Origin: UBA1724 sp963611685
Lineage (GTDB): Bacteria > Verrucomicrobiota > Lentisphaeria > Oligosphaerales > Oligosphaeraceae
Assembly: GCA_963611685.1 (NCBI GenBank)
Contig: CAVDSU010000038.1
Location: 1 to 15,899, forward strand
DNA length: 15,899 nt
Reading direction: 5' to 3'
This document shows, one piece after another, positions 8,201 to 15,878 of the stretch; position 1 is the first letter of the stretch, and the number at the start of each line of letters is the position of its first letter. Position numbers and translations under genes: made by a program. The notes beneath the pieces are model-generated. The model made no database searches. It had not been told where the DNA came from and saw only the letters and a program-made list of their open reading frames with translations.

Positions 8201-8341
8201 GAGGGCGCCCAGGCCACGCGGGTATTGGTCACCGACGCCATCGAATGGAATACCCTGGAGGAGCCCGCCCGCGATGCGTCCGGCGCATTCCGCCTGGCGT
8301 TGCATCCCTACCAGATCCTCACCCTGAAGCTCGCGCGGTAG
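5219..8341 (+). CDS. GH38 alpha-mannosidase (second paralogue)
   Basis: A 1040-aa family 38 alpha-mannosidase of the Ams1/MAN2C1-like cytosolic type, with no signal peptide. It aligns from end to end with the mannosidase part of the first gene and is most similar in the catalytic domain. Zn-site motif HAHID gives H259, H261 and D263; the probable nucleophile is D373 in MPDVFGYN; H575 lies in NQFHDIIPGS; the middle-domain motif LTSQARTKRANR and the C-terminal beta domain are present. It ends PYQILTLKLAR and stop, where the first paralogue continues into Maf. The reading frame is open upstream to 5078, but that part overlaps cysE and does not match the paralogue, so 5219 is preferred. No Shine-Dalgarno is seen. 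Two such enzymes may differ in substrate or linkage preference; all catalytic motifs are intact in both. Confidence 0.94.
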   Translation: MLPNQFKEILTRFECFYSRSEEDMFKEYSPLAAEIAVTKDPVPWKDRESLVYRPLQEGECWGKDWDSCWVHVRGTVPASWAGQQLVMRLNLGGEALVFDEAGVPVCGLTDHSLFDRYFVKEIYYFAQPAQPNQEVDLWIEGVSSNIQGKTDFPWAPHVSREPHPEGQSHPVVKSLRLAVFRDELYHYRIEFDFLYSLLKEYYKADCTKHRARQLAYALYKSLDAYCGKPDNAAAARAVLAPVLRLPACGSALKCTATGHAHIDVGWLWPVKESIRKVARTFSSQLRLMEQFPEYHFGESQPQLYLFCKEYYPALYEQIKKRVQEGRWECEGGMWVEADNNLPSGESLIRQFLHGKNFFMDEFGVEAKDLWMPDVFGYNGNTPQIMKICGCDYFLTMKLAWNAINKPVYSTFRWQGIDGTQVFAHMPPEDNNYNSSLGGGAMAQNQDKLKESAICPEFVMPYGIGDGGGGPCRDHVERALLMKDQEDFPHLTMGNAQDTLEHMAECWDELPVWQGELYFEKHRGTLTSQARTKRANRQLEQKLLQTEALCSLLPPEEYPRKELDKIVKTILINQFHDIIPGSSIRLVYENTAKEHAQCLETLDELQKKAASRLMARQENALVLFNSLSVPYRRPVELPKEWSTGAIATAQGVPVPVQVESDERVFASVEIPADGFLVLCRDPKGATSAVPTVRDRDVLALENDALFCAFDADGHLTECRAKQSGRQWLRGAGNVLRIYQDEAAEYDAWDVDPWYRNQVVDEAKAVQGESALREVGPVRGVLKFSLAIGESSIEQEVSLAAGGDTLEFRNAVEWHEGRKLLRVAFPTPVESPWATYDIQYGQVRRPTHTNTSWDSAQFEVCAQRYADLSTEEGGLALLNDCKYGHCIRDGVLSLSLLRAPKWPDYTADLGHQEFTYAICPHEKGLDDSDVIAQAAQLNRAPALFVDRAAPAAQLPFSLEGQGVSLEVVKRGEKCDELFLRIVETRGRHAEALLRLREGAQATRVLVTDAIEWNTLEEPARDASGAFRLALHPYQILTLKLAR

Positions 8342-8347
8342 ACGCGC

Positions 8348-8352
8348 GGAGG
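8348..8352 (+). promoter_or_regulatory. Only Shine-Dalgarno-like sequence in the window (dnaB)
   Basis: GGAGG lies in the 24-bp gap before dnaB. The spacing to the ATG at 8366 is 13 bases, longer than the usual 5-9, so its use is uncertain. It is the only match to the Shine-Dalgarno core found just upstream of any start here. Confidence 0.4.
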
Positions 8353-8365
8353 CGAAATCTCTTCC

Positions 8366-9814
8366 ATGGCCAACGACTTCAATCCCCAACGGCAGACCGG
8401 TTCCGATCGGCAGACCTCGGTCTCCAGCATTCTGACTCTGGACCGGGAGCAGCCGCACAACTCCCAGGCGGAGATGGCGGTGCTGGGAGCCATGCTCCTC
8501 TCTGCCGACGCCGCGTCCACGGCCATGGAGCGCCTGAATTTCCCGGGCGCATTCTACCACCAGGCGAACCAGACCATCTTCGACGCCATGGTGGCGTTGA
8601 ATCCGAAGGGCAGCGCCGGAATGGACCCCGTGGTGCTGGCGGACTACCTCCGAAAGAACGACCAGCTGGATGCCGTGGGGGGTCCCAGCTATCTGGCGCT
8701 CCTCATGGAGAAGACGCCCACCACCGCCTTCATCGACAGCTACGTCGAGATCGTCAAGCAGACCGCCACCGTCCGGCGAATTATCTCCACGTGCTCCGAG
8801 ACAATCCTCCAGTGCTATGAGAACGAAGGCGATGCGGTGCCCCTCATGGACCGCATCCAGCAGCAGATCCTGGAGATCAGCCAGCTGAACCAGCGACAGG
8901 ACTACCAGCCCATCCAGCCGCTGGTGGACCAGGCCATGGAGCATATCCGGAAGCTCATGGAGCAGAGCGACACCGACTCCCTGGGCATCCCCACCGGATA
9001 CGATATCCTTGACCGCTCCATGACCGGCGGCCTCCAGCCCGGCATGCTCTTCGTGCTGGCGGCACGCCCCTCCATCGGAAAGACCGCCCTGGCGTTGAAC
9101 ATGGCCTACAACGTGGCCATGAAGGGCATCCCCGTGGGAATCTTCTCCCTGGAAATGACCGCGGAGAGCCTGACCTTGCGAATGATCTCCTCCGGCGCGC
9201 GGGTGAACATCACCAAGCTCGCCTACCAGAAGGAACAGGTCATGGGCGAGCTCCAGAAGGTGGTGGAGACCAGCAAGGCGCTGGCACACTGCCAGATCTA
9301 CATTGACGAAACCGGCGGCATCGATATCCTGGAGCTGCGCTCCAAGGCGCGACGGATGTACGAGCGCCACCATATTAAAGCACTCTTCATTGACTACCTG
9401 CAGCTCATCACCATCAATACCGGAAACCGAAACGCCAACCGCGAAAACGACGTGGCGCGGATCTCCGGATCGCTGAAGGCGCTGGCCAAGGAGCTCCAGA
9501 TTCCCATCGTGGTGCTCTGCCAGGTCAACCGCGCAGCAGAGCAGGGCGATGGACAGCCAAAGCTGAGCAACCTGCGTGAATCCGGCGCCATTGAGCAGGA
9601 CGCCGATGTGGTAGCCATCCTCCATCGTAACCGCGACGAGCAATACGCCCAGGACGCCGACCAATCCGCCGCAGGACTGGACGCCGTGCTGCTCATCGCC
9701 AAGAACCGCAACGGCCGCACCGGCAAGCAGAACCTCACTTTCTTCCCGCAATACACGCGCTTCGACGGCCGCGAGGAGACGGTGGAGGCCGAGGACATCC
9801 CCGCCGGAAAGTAG
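8366..9814 (+). CDS. dnaB: Replicative DNA helicase DnaB
   Basis: Hexameric 5'-3' helicase that unwinds DNA at the replication fork and recruits primase; 482 aa, a usual length. An N-terminal helical domain (about residues 25-135, starting QPHNSQAEMAVLG) is followed by a linker and a RecA-like domain beginning DRSMTGGLQPGMLF. Walker A is ARPSIGKT (G238-K239-T240). Walker B is LFIDYLQLI (D343). CQVNRAAEQ and LRESGAIEQDADVV are family signatures of the C-terminal domain. No intein interrupts the usual insertion sites. It starts 24 bp after the second mannosidase. The next 94 bp contain no convincing terminator or promoter. Confidence 0.96.
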   Translation: MANDFNPQRQTGSDRQTSVSSILTLDREQPHNSQAEMAVLGAMLLSADAASTAMERLNFPGAFYHQANQTIFDAMVALNPKGSAGMDPVVLADYLRKNDQLDAVGGPSYLALLMEKTPTTAFIDSYVEIVKQTATVRRIISTCSETILQCYENEGDAVPLMDRIQQQILEISQLNQRQDYQPIQPLVDQAMEHIRKLMEQSDTDSLGIPTGYDILDRSMTGGLQPGMLFVLAARPSIGKTALALNMAYNVAMKGIPVGIFSLEMTAESLTLRMISSGARVNITKLAYQKEQVMGELQKVVETSKALAHCQIYIDETGGIDILELRSKARRMYERHHIKALFIDYLQLITINTGNRNANRENDVARISGSLKALAKELQIPIVVLCQVNRAAEQGDGQPKLSNLRESGAIEQDADVVAILHRNRDEQYAQDADQSAAGLDAVLLIAKNRNGRTGKQNLTFFPQYTRFDGREETVEAEDIPAGK

Positions 9815-9908
9815 GGGCCATACCGCAAGACAGAGAGAACAAGATAGAATCCCGGATTCGGAGTTTTCCCCAATCCCCCCATATATCCCATCCACCGCAC
9901 TCTCTTAA

Positions 9909-11930
9909 ATGACCATGAAAAAATGCCTCCCGCTCTTCTTCCTGGTGTGTCTCTCCTTCCTCCTTGCGGCAACGGAGAATTTTGTCAAGAACGGCAATTT
10001 TGAGGACGGCGCGGTAGGCTGGCGCCTTCCGGCGGGCGCGGAGGTGGACCGTGGCTTTGGCTTCAATGGCAATGGCGGATTGAAGCTGACGCGCACGGCG
10101 GAGATGAAATACGAATATGTCAGCCAGCCCCTGGACTTGGTGCCCGGGAAGCTCTATACGCTGGCGGTCCAGCTCCGTTCCGAGGATGTGAAGCCCGGCC
10201 TGCCGAATGTGGGCGTGGAGTTCTATGACGCCTCCAACAAGTGGCTGGGCGGCATCTACAAGAGTGGCCCCCGGGATGCCGAGGAGTGGTCTTGGGTGGA
10301 GGTCAATGTCTCTGTGCCCAAGGAAGCGGCGAAGTGTTCCTTGGCGCTCTATATCCAGAAGGGCTCCACGGGAACCGTCTGGTTCGACAACGTCAGCGTC
10401 ACCGCGGCCGAGAAGATCCCCGCAATCCAGTTCGTCTATCCCGTCCAGGGAATCCTGGATGCCAAGCGACCCCTGGTTCGCGTCAATGCAGGCATCATGG
10501 GGAACTCCATGGGGCTGGCCGCCTTCAGCGGAATGTCGGTGGAGCTCATGGTCATGGATGCCCAGGGCGAGGGATACTTCTTCCAGGAGCCCATCAAGGG
10601 GCATATGGCGGAATTCCGCCTGCCCGCACTGCCCGAGGGAAAGACCGACTTCCGCGCGACTCTGACCGGTCCCGATGGCGTGCCCATCGGCGAGAGCGCA
10701 GAGCGCATTGTGGTCGCACAGAATTTCGAGGAGACCGAGCGCCCACAGGGAAGCAGCATCATCGACGAATATGGACGCTTGATCGTGGACGGACAGCCCT
10801 TCCTGCCCATCGGACTGTATACCACCATCTTGGAGGACCTGGAGCTCATCGCGGACTCCGACTACAACTGCGTGCTGCCCTACGGGAGCTGGACGCTCAA
10901 CATCGAAAAGAGCGTCACTGCCGGCGATGCCGACGCCATGATGCGCGCCATGAATGCCCTCCAGGATTGCAACATGAAGATCATCTTCTCCCTGAAGGAC
11001 TTCTATGATCTTCCCCGCTATCAGGACCACGTGTGGGCCGTGCGCAACGCCATTGGCGTGAAGACCACGCGGGAGCTCTGGGAGACTCTGGTGAACCGCA
11101 TCAAGGGCCATCCCGCCCTCTTGGCCTGGTACAACAACGACGAGATCCCCCTGAAGGACCAGGAGAAGGCGGAGGAGATGCGCCTCTTCCTCAACCAGGT
11201 GGATCCCAACCACCCCGTCCTCTCTGTCCTCTGCGATTTTCTGGAGACGCCCTTCTTCGGAAAGTCCTGCGATATCCTGGCGGTGGATCCCTATCCCATC
11301 ACCAAGGAGAAGGTCTCCAATCAGCGCCGCACCGTGGAGGGCGTGGACGCCGCACAGGCCTCCGGACAGCCCTTCTGGGGAGTCCCCCAAATCTTCAATT
11401 GGGGCATGTACCACTCCCGCGACAACGCCAAGGACTTCCCCAATTGGATCCAGCCCCGTCCCTCGCAGATGCGGGGAATCACGTTGCTGGAGGCGCTGCG
11501 CGGCGCCCGCGGATTCATCATGTATTCCTACTTCGACCTGAAGCGCGGCTTCGTTGACCCCGACCGCTTTGGCGGCGAGGCGGTGCAGACCGAGGCGGAC
11601 TACTGGTGGCACTGGCAGGAGGCCAAGGAGCTGGCCACCATGCTGAAGACGCTCTCGCCCTGGCTTCTCTCCAAGCAGGGCCCCATTGCGCTGCCTTTGG
11701 AAGTGAAGAGCGGCAAGATGGAGGCGGCGATCTTCCGCACCGACGACAATGGCCGTCCCGCCGTCGTGGCGGCCTCCATTGGCCCCGACAATGTGGACGC
11801 CACCCTCCGGCTGCCTCCCGGCATTCCGCCCCTGAAGGCCATCTATGGCAATGCCCACGAAGTGGAGGCCGGCGTCTGGCATTTCTCCGGCAACGACGTC
11901 TGGGGCGAAATCCTCGTTCCCAAGAACTAG
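9909..11930 (+). CDS. Secreted protein: carbohydrate-binding module plus TIM-barrel glycosidase-like domain (copy 1)
   Basis: A 673-aa exported protein of unassigned family. A Sec signal peptide (lysines, then LPLFFLVCLSFLLAA) covers about residues 1-22. Next comes a jelly-roll carbohydrate-binding module of the CBM4/9 type (about 25-160: FVKNGNFEDGAVGW near the start, FDNVSVT at the end), a beta-sandwich spacer (about 170-270), and a TIM-barrel domain (about 280-580) starting VDGQPFLPIGLY. A C-terminal beta domain ends the protein. In the barrel, AWYNNDEIP places D411-E412 where clan GH-A enzymes carry the acid/base Glu. The later strand FWGVPQIFNWG has Q494 where a nucleophile Glu would be expected, so the catalytic mechanism is uncertain. 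The ATG at 9915 gives MKKCLP, which matches the paralogue's MKRRLF better and may be the true start. No Shine-Dalgarno is seen. The substrate is unknown. Confidence 0.85.
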   Translation: MTMKKCLPLFFLVCLSFLLAATENFVKNGNFEDGAVGWRLPAGAEVDRGFGFNGNGGLKLTRTAEMKYEYVSQPLDLVPGKLYTLAVQLRSEDVKPGLPNVGVEFYDASNKWLGGIYKSGPRDAEEWSWVEVNVSVPKEAAKCSLALYIQKGSTGTVWFDNVSVTAAEKIPAIQFVYPVQGILDAKRPLVRVNAGIMGNSMGLAAFSGMSVELMVMDAQGEGYFFQEPIKGHMAEFRLPALPEGKTDFRATLTGPDGVPIGESAERIVVAQNFEETERPQGSSIIDEYGRLIVDGQPFLPIGLYTTILEDLELIADSDYNCVLPYGSWTLNIEKSVTAGDADAMMRAMNALQDCNMKIIFSLKDFYDLPRYQDHVWAVRNAIGVKTTRELWETLVNRIKGHPALLAWYNNDEIPLKDQEKAEEMRLFLNQVDPNHPVLSVLCDFLETPFFGKSCDILAVDPYPITKEKVSNQRRTVEGVDAAQASGQPFWGVPQIFNWGMYHSRDNAKDFPNWIQPRPSQMRGITLLEALRGARGFIMYSYFDLKRGFVDPDRFGGEAVQTEADYWWHWQEAKELATMLKTLSPWLLSKQGPIALPLEVKSGKMEAAIFRTDDNGRPAVVAASIGPDNVDATLRLPPGIPPLKAIYGNAHEVEAGVWHFSGNDVWGEILVPKN

Positions 11931-12005
11931 CCGCCACCGATAAAACCGAAAACCGCGCCCACGCCCACCCGGGACCATCCCTACTCTTTCCTTCTCACGC
12001 GAATC

Positions 12006-14018
12006 ATGAAAAGACGGCTCTTTCTCTTTTTCCTGGCATGCCTGCCGTTCCTCCTCTTTTCGGTGGAGAACCTGGTGAAGAATGGGAACTTTGAGGATGG
12101 CGCCGTGGGCTGGTATCTTCCCGTGGGCGCCGAGGTGGCGCGCGGCTACGGATTCAATGCGAATGTCGGCTTGAAGCTCACGCGCACCGCCGACATGAAA
12201 TATGACTTTGTCAAGCAGCCGGTGGCGCTGGTCCCCGGAAGGGTCTACACTCTCCTGGTGCAGATGCGCAACGAGGACACGGCGCCTGGCACGCCGAAGA
12301 TCGGCGTGGAGTATGAAGACGGGAAGGGCACCTGGCTTGGCGGCATCTACCGTGGCGGCCCCAAGGACTTCCGCGACTGGAGCTGGGTGGAGCTCAATGT
12401 CACGGTTCCCGAGAGCGCCAAGAAGTGCCTCGTGGTGCTCTACATTCCCAAGAACTCCTACGGAACCGTCTGCTTCGACAATGTCAGCCTCACCGAGGCC
12501 CAAAAAACTCCCGACCTGCAATTCGTCTATCCTGTCCAGGGAATCCTGGACGCCGAGAGCCCCGTGGTGCGCCTCAATGTGGCGCTCATGGGCAATGCCC
12601 AGGGCGACGCCGCCTTCGACGGGATGGGCGTGGAGCTGCTGGTGGGGGACTCCCAGGGCGGGGAGCGCCTCCTCCGGGAGTCCATCGAGGGGCATCTGGC
12701 GGAATTCCGTCTGCCGCCGCTCCCCGAGGGCGAGACACGCTTCCGCGCCACGCTGTTGGGCTCCGACGGGAAGGTCGTCGGCGAGCCCCGCGAGAAGTCT
12801 TTCAACGCCCGAAAGCACACCGGCGCAGTCTATCCGAAGGGCAGCTGTTTCATTGACGAATATGGCCGTGCCATCGTGGACGGCGAGCCCTTCCTGCCAA
12901 TCGGACTCTATACCATCAAGCTGGAGGACCTGGACCGCATCGCCGATTCCGACTACAATTGCGTGCTCCCCTACGGCAGCTGGTCGCTCTCCCTGGAAAA
13001 GGGCACGCCCGGCGGAGACGCCGACGCCCTGCAGCGCGCCCTGGACGCCCTCCAAGAGAGAAATATGAAGATCGTCTTCTGCCTGAAGGACTTCTATGAC
13101 CTGCCAAGATACCAGAAGCTCGTCGGAGGCGTGCGGGACGCCCTCGGCGTCCAGACCACGCGGGAGCTCTGGGAGACGTTGGTGAACCGGGTGAAGGACC
13201 ACCCCGCGCTCCTGGCCTGGTACAACAACGACGAAATCCCCCTGGCCGACCAGGACAAGGCAACGGAGATGCGCGAATTCCTCAATGAGAAGGACCCCAA
13301 CCACCCCGTGTTCTCCGTCCTCTGCGATTTCCTGGAGGTGCCCTTCTTCGGACCCTCCTGCGACATCATGGGCGTGGATCCCTATCCCATCGGTCAAGGG
13401 AAGGTCTCCCATCAGCAGCGCACCGTGGACGCAGTGGACGCCGCGCAGGCCTCCGGTCAGCCCTTCTGGGCCATTCCGCAACTCTTCAACTGGGGCGTCT
13501 TCTCTGCGAAAACCCTGGAGGAGTATCGCACCTGGAACCAGCCCCGCCCCTCCCAGATGCGGGGAGTCATCCTCCTGGAGGCGCTCCGCGGCGCACGGGG
13601 ATTCATCGGATACTCCTACTATGACCTGAAGTTCGGCTATGAGAATCCGGACCGCTTCGGCGGCGTGGCGGTGCAGACCGAGGAGGACTACTGGTGGCAC
13701 TGGGGCGAGGTCAAGGAGCTGGGCACCATGCTGAAGAATCTCTCTCCCTGGCTCCTCTCCAAGCAGGGCCCCACGCCGCTGCCCCTGGAGCTCAAGGCGG
13801 GCAGGGCGGAGGCGGCGATCTTCCGCACCGACGACACCGGAAAGCCCGCCGTGCTCGTGGCCTCCATTGGCCCCGACAATGTGGACGCCACCCTCCGGCT
13901 GTCCCCGGACCTCCCGCCCATGAAGTCATCGTATGGAAATGCCCATGAGGTCGAACCCGGCGTCTGGCACTTCTCGGGAAACGACATCTGGGGCGAAATC
14001 CTCGTCCCTCGGGACTAG
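12006..14018 (+). CDS. Secreted protein: carbohydrate-binding module plus TIM-barrel glycosidase-like domain (copy 2)
   Basis: A 670-aa paralogue of the preceding protein, colinear over its whole length and beginning 75 bp after it: a tandem duplication. The signal peptide is MKRRLFLFFLACLPFLLFS. The CBM4/9-like module starts LVKNGNFEDGAVGW; the barrel starts VDGEPFLPIGLY. The same motifs recur: AWYNNDEIP (E410 as possible acid/base), FWAIPQLFNWG (Q492 at the expected nucleophile position), and GFIGYSYYDLKFGY on the last strand. Both copies keep the same Glu and Gln, which argues that the unusual Gln is ancestral and not decay. The 75-bp gap shows no clear promoter or terminator. The substrate and activity are not recognised; a cell-surface or periplasmic glycan-processing or glycan-binding role is inferred from the domains. 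Confidence 0.85.
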   Translation: MKRRLFLFFLACLPFLLFSVENLVKNGNFEDGAVGWYLPVGAEVARGYGFNANVGLKLTRTADMKYDFVKQPVALVPGRVYTLLVQMRNEDTAPGTPKIGVEYEDGKGTWLGGIYRGGPKDFRDWSWVELNVTVPESAKKCLVVLYIPKNSYGTVCFDNVSLTEAQKTPDLQFVYPVQGILDAESPVVRLNVALMGNAQGDAAFDGMGVELLVGDSQGGERLLRESIEGHLAEFRLPPLPEGETRFRATLLGSDGKVVGEPREKSFNARKHTGAVYPKGSCFIDEYGRAIVDGEPFLPIGLYTIKLEDLDRIADSDYNCVLPYGSWSLSLEKGTPGGDADALQRALDALQERNMKIVFCLKDFYDLPRYQKLVGGVRDALGVQTTRELWETLVNRVKDHPALLAWYNNDEIPLADQDKATEMREFLNEKDPNHPVFSVLCDFLEVPFFGPSCDIMGVDPYPIGQGKVSHQQRTVDAVDAAQASGQPFWAIPQLFNWGVFSAKTLEEYRTWNQPRPSQMRGVILLEALRGARGFIGYSYYDLKFGYENPDRFGGVAVQTEEDYWWHWGEVKELGTMLKNLSPWLLSKQGPTPLPLELKAGRAEAAIFRTDDTGKPAVLVASIGPDNVDATLRLSPDLPPMKSSYGNAHEVEPGVWHFSGNDIWGEILVPRD

Positions 14019-14028
14019 CCGCCGTCCA

Positions 14029-15762
14029 ATGACTGCACACGAGGATCCGAATCCCATGGCCGCTGTCTCCCATCCCGAATCCCAGGAGGCCTCCAGGAAC
14101 GCCACGGCCGCTGTCGACCAACCGGCGGGGCAGGGCGCATCCGCAGGAAGAGCCGCCCAGGCCGACGCTTCCTCGGGCGGACGCTCCGGCATGGGACGCG
14201 GATTCTTGGGGTCCACGGGCGGAATCCTCCTCTCGCGGGTCTCCGGACTGCTCCGGGATATCTTCGCCGCCGCTTTCTGGGGCGCCACCGGCGTGGCGCA
14301 GGCCGCCTACAATACCGCTTTCGCCGTCCCCAATAGCCTCCGGATGATCCTGGGGGAGGGCGCCATCTCCAGCGCCTTCGTCCCGGCACTGGCGGGATAC
14401 CTGGAGGAGGACAAGAAGCAGGAGGCCTGGACGCTTGCCTGCCGCGCGATCACGCTGCAGTTCCTGGTGCTGTTGATCCCCACGATATTGTTGGGGGCGG
14501 TGGCCGCCGTCTTTGGCTGGAGCCATTGGATCCAGGATGACGCCACGCGGGTCACCATGAGGCTCCTGCCGGTCCTCATGCCGTTCTCGCTGCTGATCTG
14601 CGCGGCCGCCGCCTTCGCCGCGATTCTCAATAGCCTGAATGTATTTTTCCAGGCGACCGCGGCACAGGCGGTCTTCAATATGACCATGGTGGTCTCCTTG
14701 GTCCTTTTGGGACTGGGCTGGACCAACCAGGACGAGACCGCTCTCTGGCTCTACTGCGGCGCCACGCTCCTGGGGGGATTTCTGCAATTGGCCACACTGG
14801 TGCTCTCCTGCCGAAAATACGGCTTCCGCTACCACTGGGACCTGAATGTGAGGGACGGCGAGGTCCGTGCGCTTTGCCGACGAATTGTCCCCGTGCTGGT
14901 GGGCAATGGCCTGGCGCAGTTGAATGGCCTGGTGGACAAGGGCTTGGGGCTCTGGCTGGGCGCCGCCGCCGTGGGCGCCCTGAACTACTCCCACCGGCTG
15001 GTTTATCTCCCCGTGGGGCTCTTCGGCGTGGCAATGGGGCAGGTGGCTCTCCCCGCATTGGCACGCGCGCAGGTCAAGGGCGATGCACAGGGCATCCGGG
15101 AGGGACTGGACTTCGCGCTGCGGACGGTCCTCTTCCTCGCTATCCCCTGCACCGCATTCCTGATGGTCTGCGGACAGGAGACCATCACGCTCCTCTTCGC
15201 ACGCGGCGCCTTCGGCGACGAGGCCATCCGCGAAACGACCTACGCGCTCCTCTTCTATCTGGCGGGACTCCCCGCATTCTGCTGCGTGAAAGTGGCCACG
15301 AATCCCTTCCACGCCCGAAAGGACACCGTAACGCCCATGCGGATCTCCATGCTCCTCCTGCTGGCGAACCTGATCCTGAATCTGGTGTTGATGCAATTCC
15401 TCCGGCAGGGCGGACTCGCCTTGGCCACCAGCCTCTGCTCCTGGGCCAATGTGGTGACCCTCCTGCTCCTGAACCGCAAATACCTCCCGCAGTGGACCTT
15501 CGCACCCTTCCTGAAATCCCTGGGAGGATTCCTCCTGGCCTCCGCAGGCGCTTCCGCCGCCACCTGGGGACTCCTCCAGGGACTCCAGAGGCTCGCCACC
15601 CTGGAACGACTCCCCAGGACCGCCGCCACCGCAGCGGTCGTTCTGCTGGCACTCACGCTCTTCGGATGCGTCTACCTCGCACTCTGCACACTGCTGGGAC
15701 GCCCCGAACCCCGAGAATTCCTTCAGGCCGTAAAGCGGATCGGAAAACGCTTCCATCGATGA
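14029..15762 (+). CDS. murJ: Lipid II flippase MurJ (MviN family)
   Basis: Polytopic inner-membrane protein of the MOP exporter superfamily that moves lipid II across the membrane for peptidoglycan synthesis; 577 aa with many hydrophobic helices. The N-terminal signature SRVSGLLRD carries R70 and R76; VPNSLRMILGEGAISSAFVP carries R105; HRLVYLPVGLFGVAMG carries R323. These match the essential cavity arginines of E. coli MurJ (R18, R24, R52, R270) as I recall them. The acidic residue of the TDAF motif (E. coli D39) is replaced: the local sequence is AQAAYNTAF. The frame is open back to 13933 inside the upstream gene; the ATG at 14029, 10 bp after that gene's stop, is chosen. This gives a polar, Ala/Ser/Gly-rich cytosolic extension of about 55 residues. 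The alternative ATG at 14191 (MGRGFLG) would remove it and fit a normal MurJ start. Confidence 0.92.
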   Translation: MTAHEDPNPMAAVSHPESQEASRNATAAVDQPAGQGASAGRAAQADASSGGRSGMGRGFLGSTGGILLSRVSGLLRDIFAAAFWGATGVAQAAYNTAFAVPNSLRMILGEGAISSAFVPALAGYLEEDKKQEAWTLACRAITLQFLVLLIPTILLGAVAAVFGWSHWIQDDATRVTMRLLPVLMPFSLLICAAAAFAAILNSLNVFFQATAAQAVFNMTMVVSLVLLGLGWTNQDETALWLYCGATLLGGFLQLATLVLSCRKYGFRYHWDLNVRDGEVRALCRRIVPVLVGNGLAQLNGLVDKGLGLWLGAAAVGALNYSHRLVYLPVGLFGVAMGQVALPALARAQVKGDAQGIREGLDFALRTVLFLAIPCTAFLMVCGQETITLLFARGAFGDEAIRETTYALLFYLAGLPAFCCVKVATNPFHARKDTVTPMRISMLLLLANLILNLVLMQFLRQGGLALATSLCSWANVVTLLLLNRKYLPQWTFAPFLKSLGGFLLASAGASAATWGLLQGLQRLATLERLPRTAATAAVVLLALTLFGCVYLALCTLLGRPEPREFLQAVKRIGKRFHR

Positions 15763-15772
15763 AGGCGCTCTT

Positions 15773-15797
15773 CCGCGGCGGGAGCCGCGGTGCTTTT
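15773..15797 (+). terminator. Possible rho-independent terminator after murJ
   Basis: CCGCGGC (15773-15779) pairs perfectly with GCCGCGG (15784-15790) around a GGGA loop. TGC and TTTT (15794-15797) follow, starting about 30 bases after the murJ stop. The stem is strong but the T-run is short. Because it is part of a dispersed repeat, it may be a repeat hairpin that only incidentally terminates transcription. Confidence 0.5.
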
Positions 15798-15853
15798 AGT
15801 ACTTAGCAGATTAGTGGCTAGTGGCTAGTTTATAAGGTGCCGCAGGCGCTCTT

Positions 15854-15878
15854 CCGCGGCGGGAGCCGCGGGGCTTTT
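15854..15878 (+). terminator. Second copy of the terminator-like hairpin
   Basis: The same stem (15854-15860 with 15865-15871, loop GGGA) followed by TTTT at 15875-15878, 81 bp downstream of the first. Two such structures in series would form a tandem terminator, or simply reflect the repeat. Confidence 0.4.

Noticed and set aside
5147..9895. Very long open frame (1582 aa) on the minus strand across cysE end, mannosidase 2 and dnaB
   Set aside because: It is the codon-aligned complement of sense genes that happen to share a frame (5219 and 8366). It stays open because sense TTA, CTA and TCA codons are avoided in this GC-rich DNA. The translation has no recognisable domains.
9841..9908. Promoter with TATATC (9882-9887) as a -10 before the first secreted gene
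   Set aside because: No acceptable -35 lies at the right distance; an AT-rich hexamer alone is not enough evidence.
9735..13700. Minus-strand open frame of 1321 aa
   Set aside because: The same codon-aligned antisense effect over the two in-phase secreted paralogues; no independent coding signal.
13933..14028. Upstream extension of the murJ frame
   Set aside because: It lies inside the end of the preceding gene and does not resemble a MurJ N-terminus.
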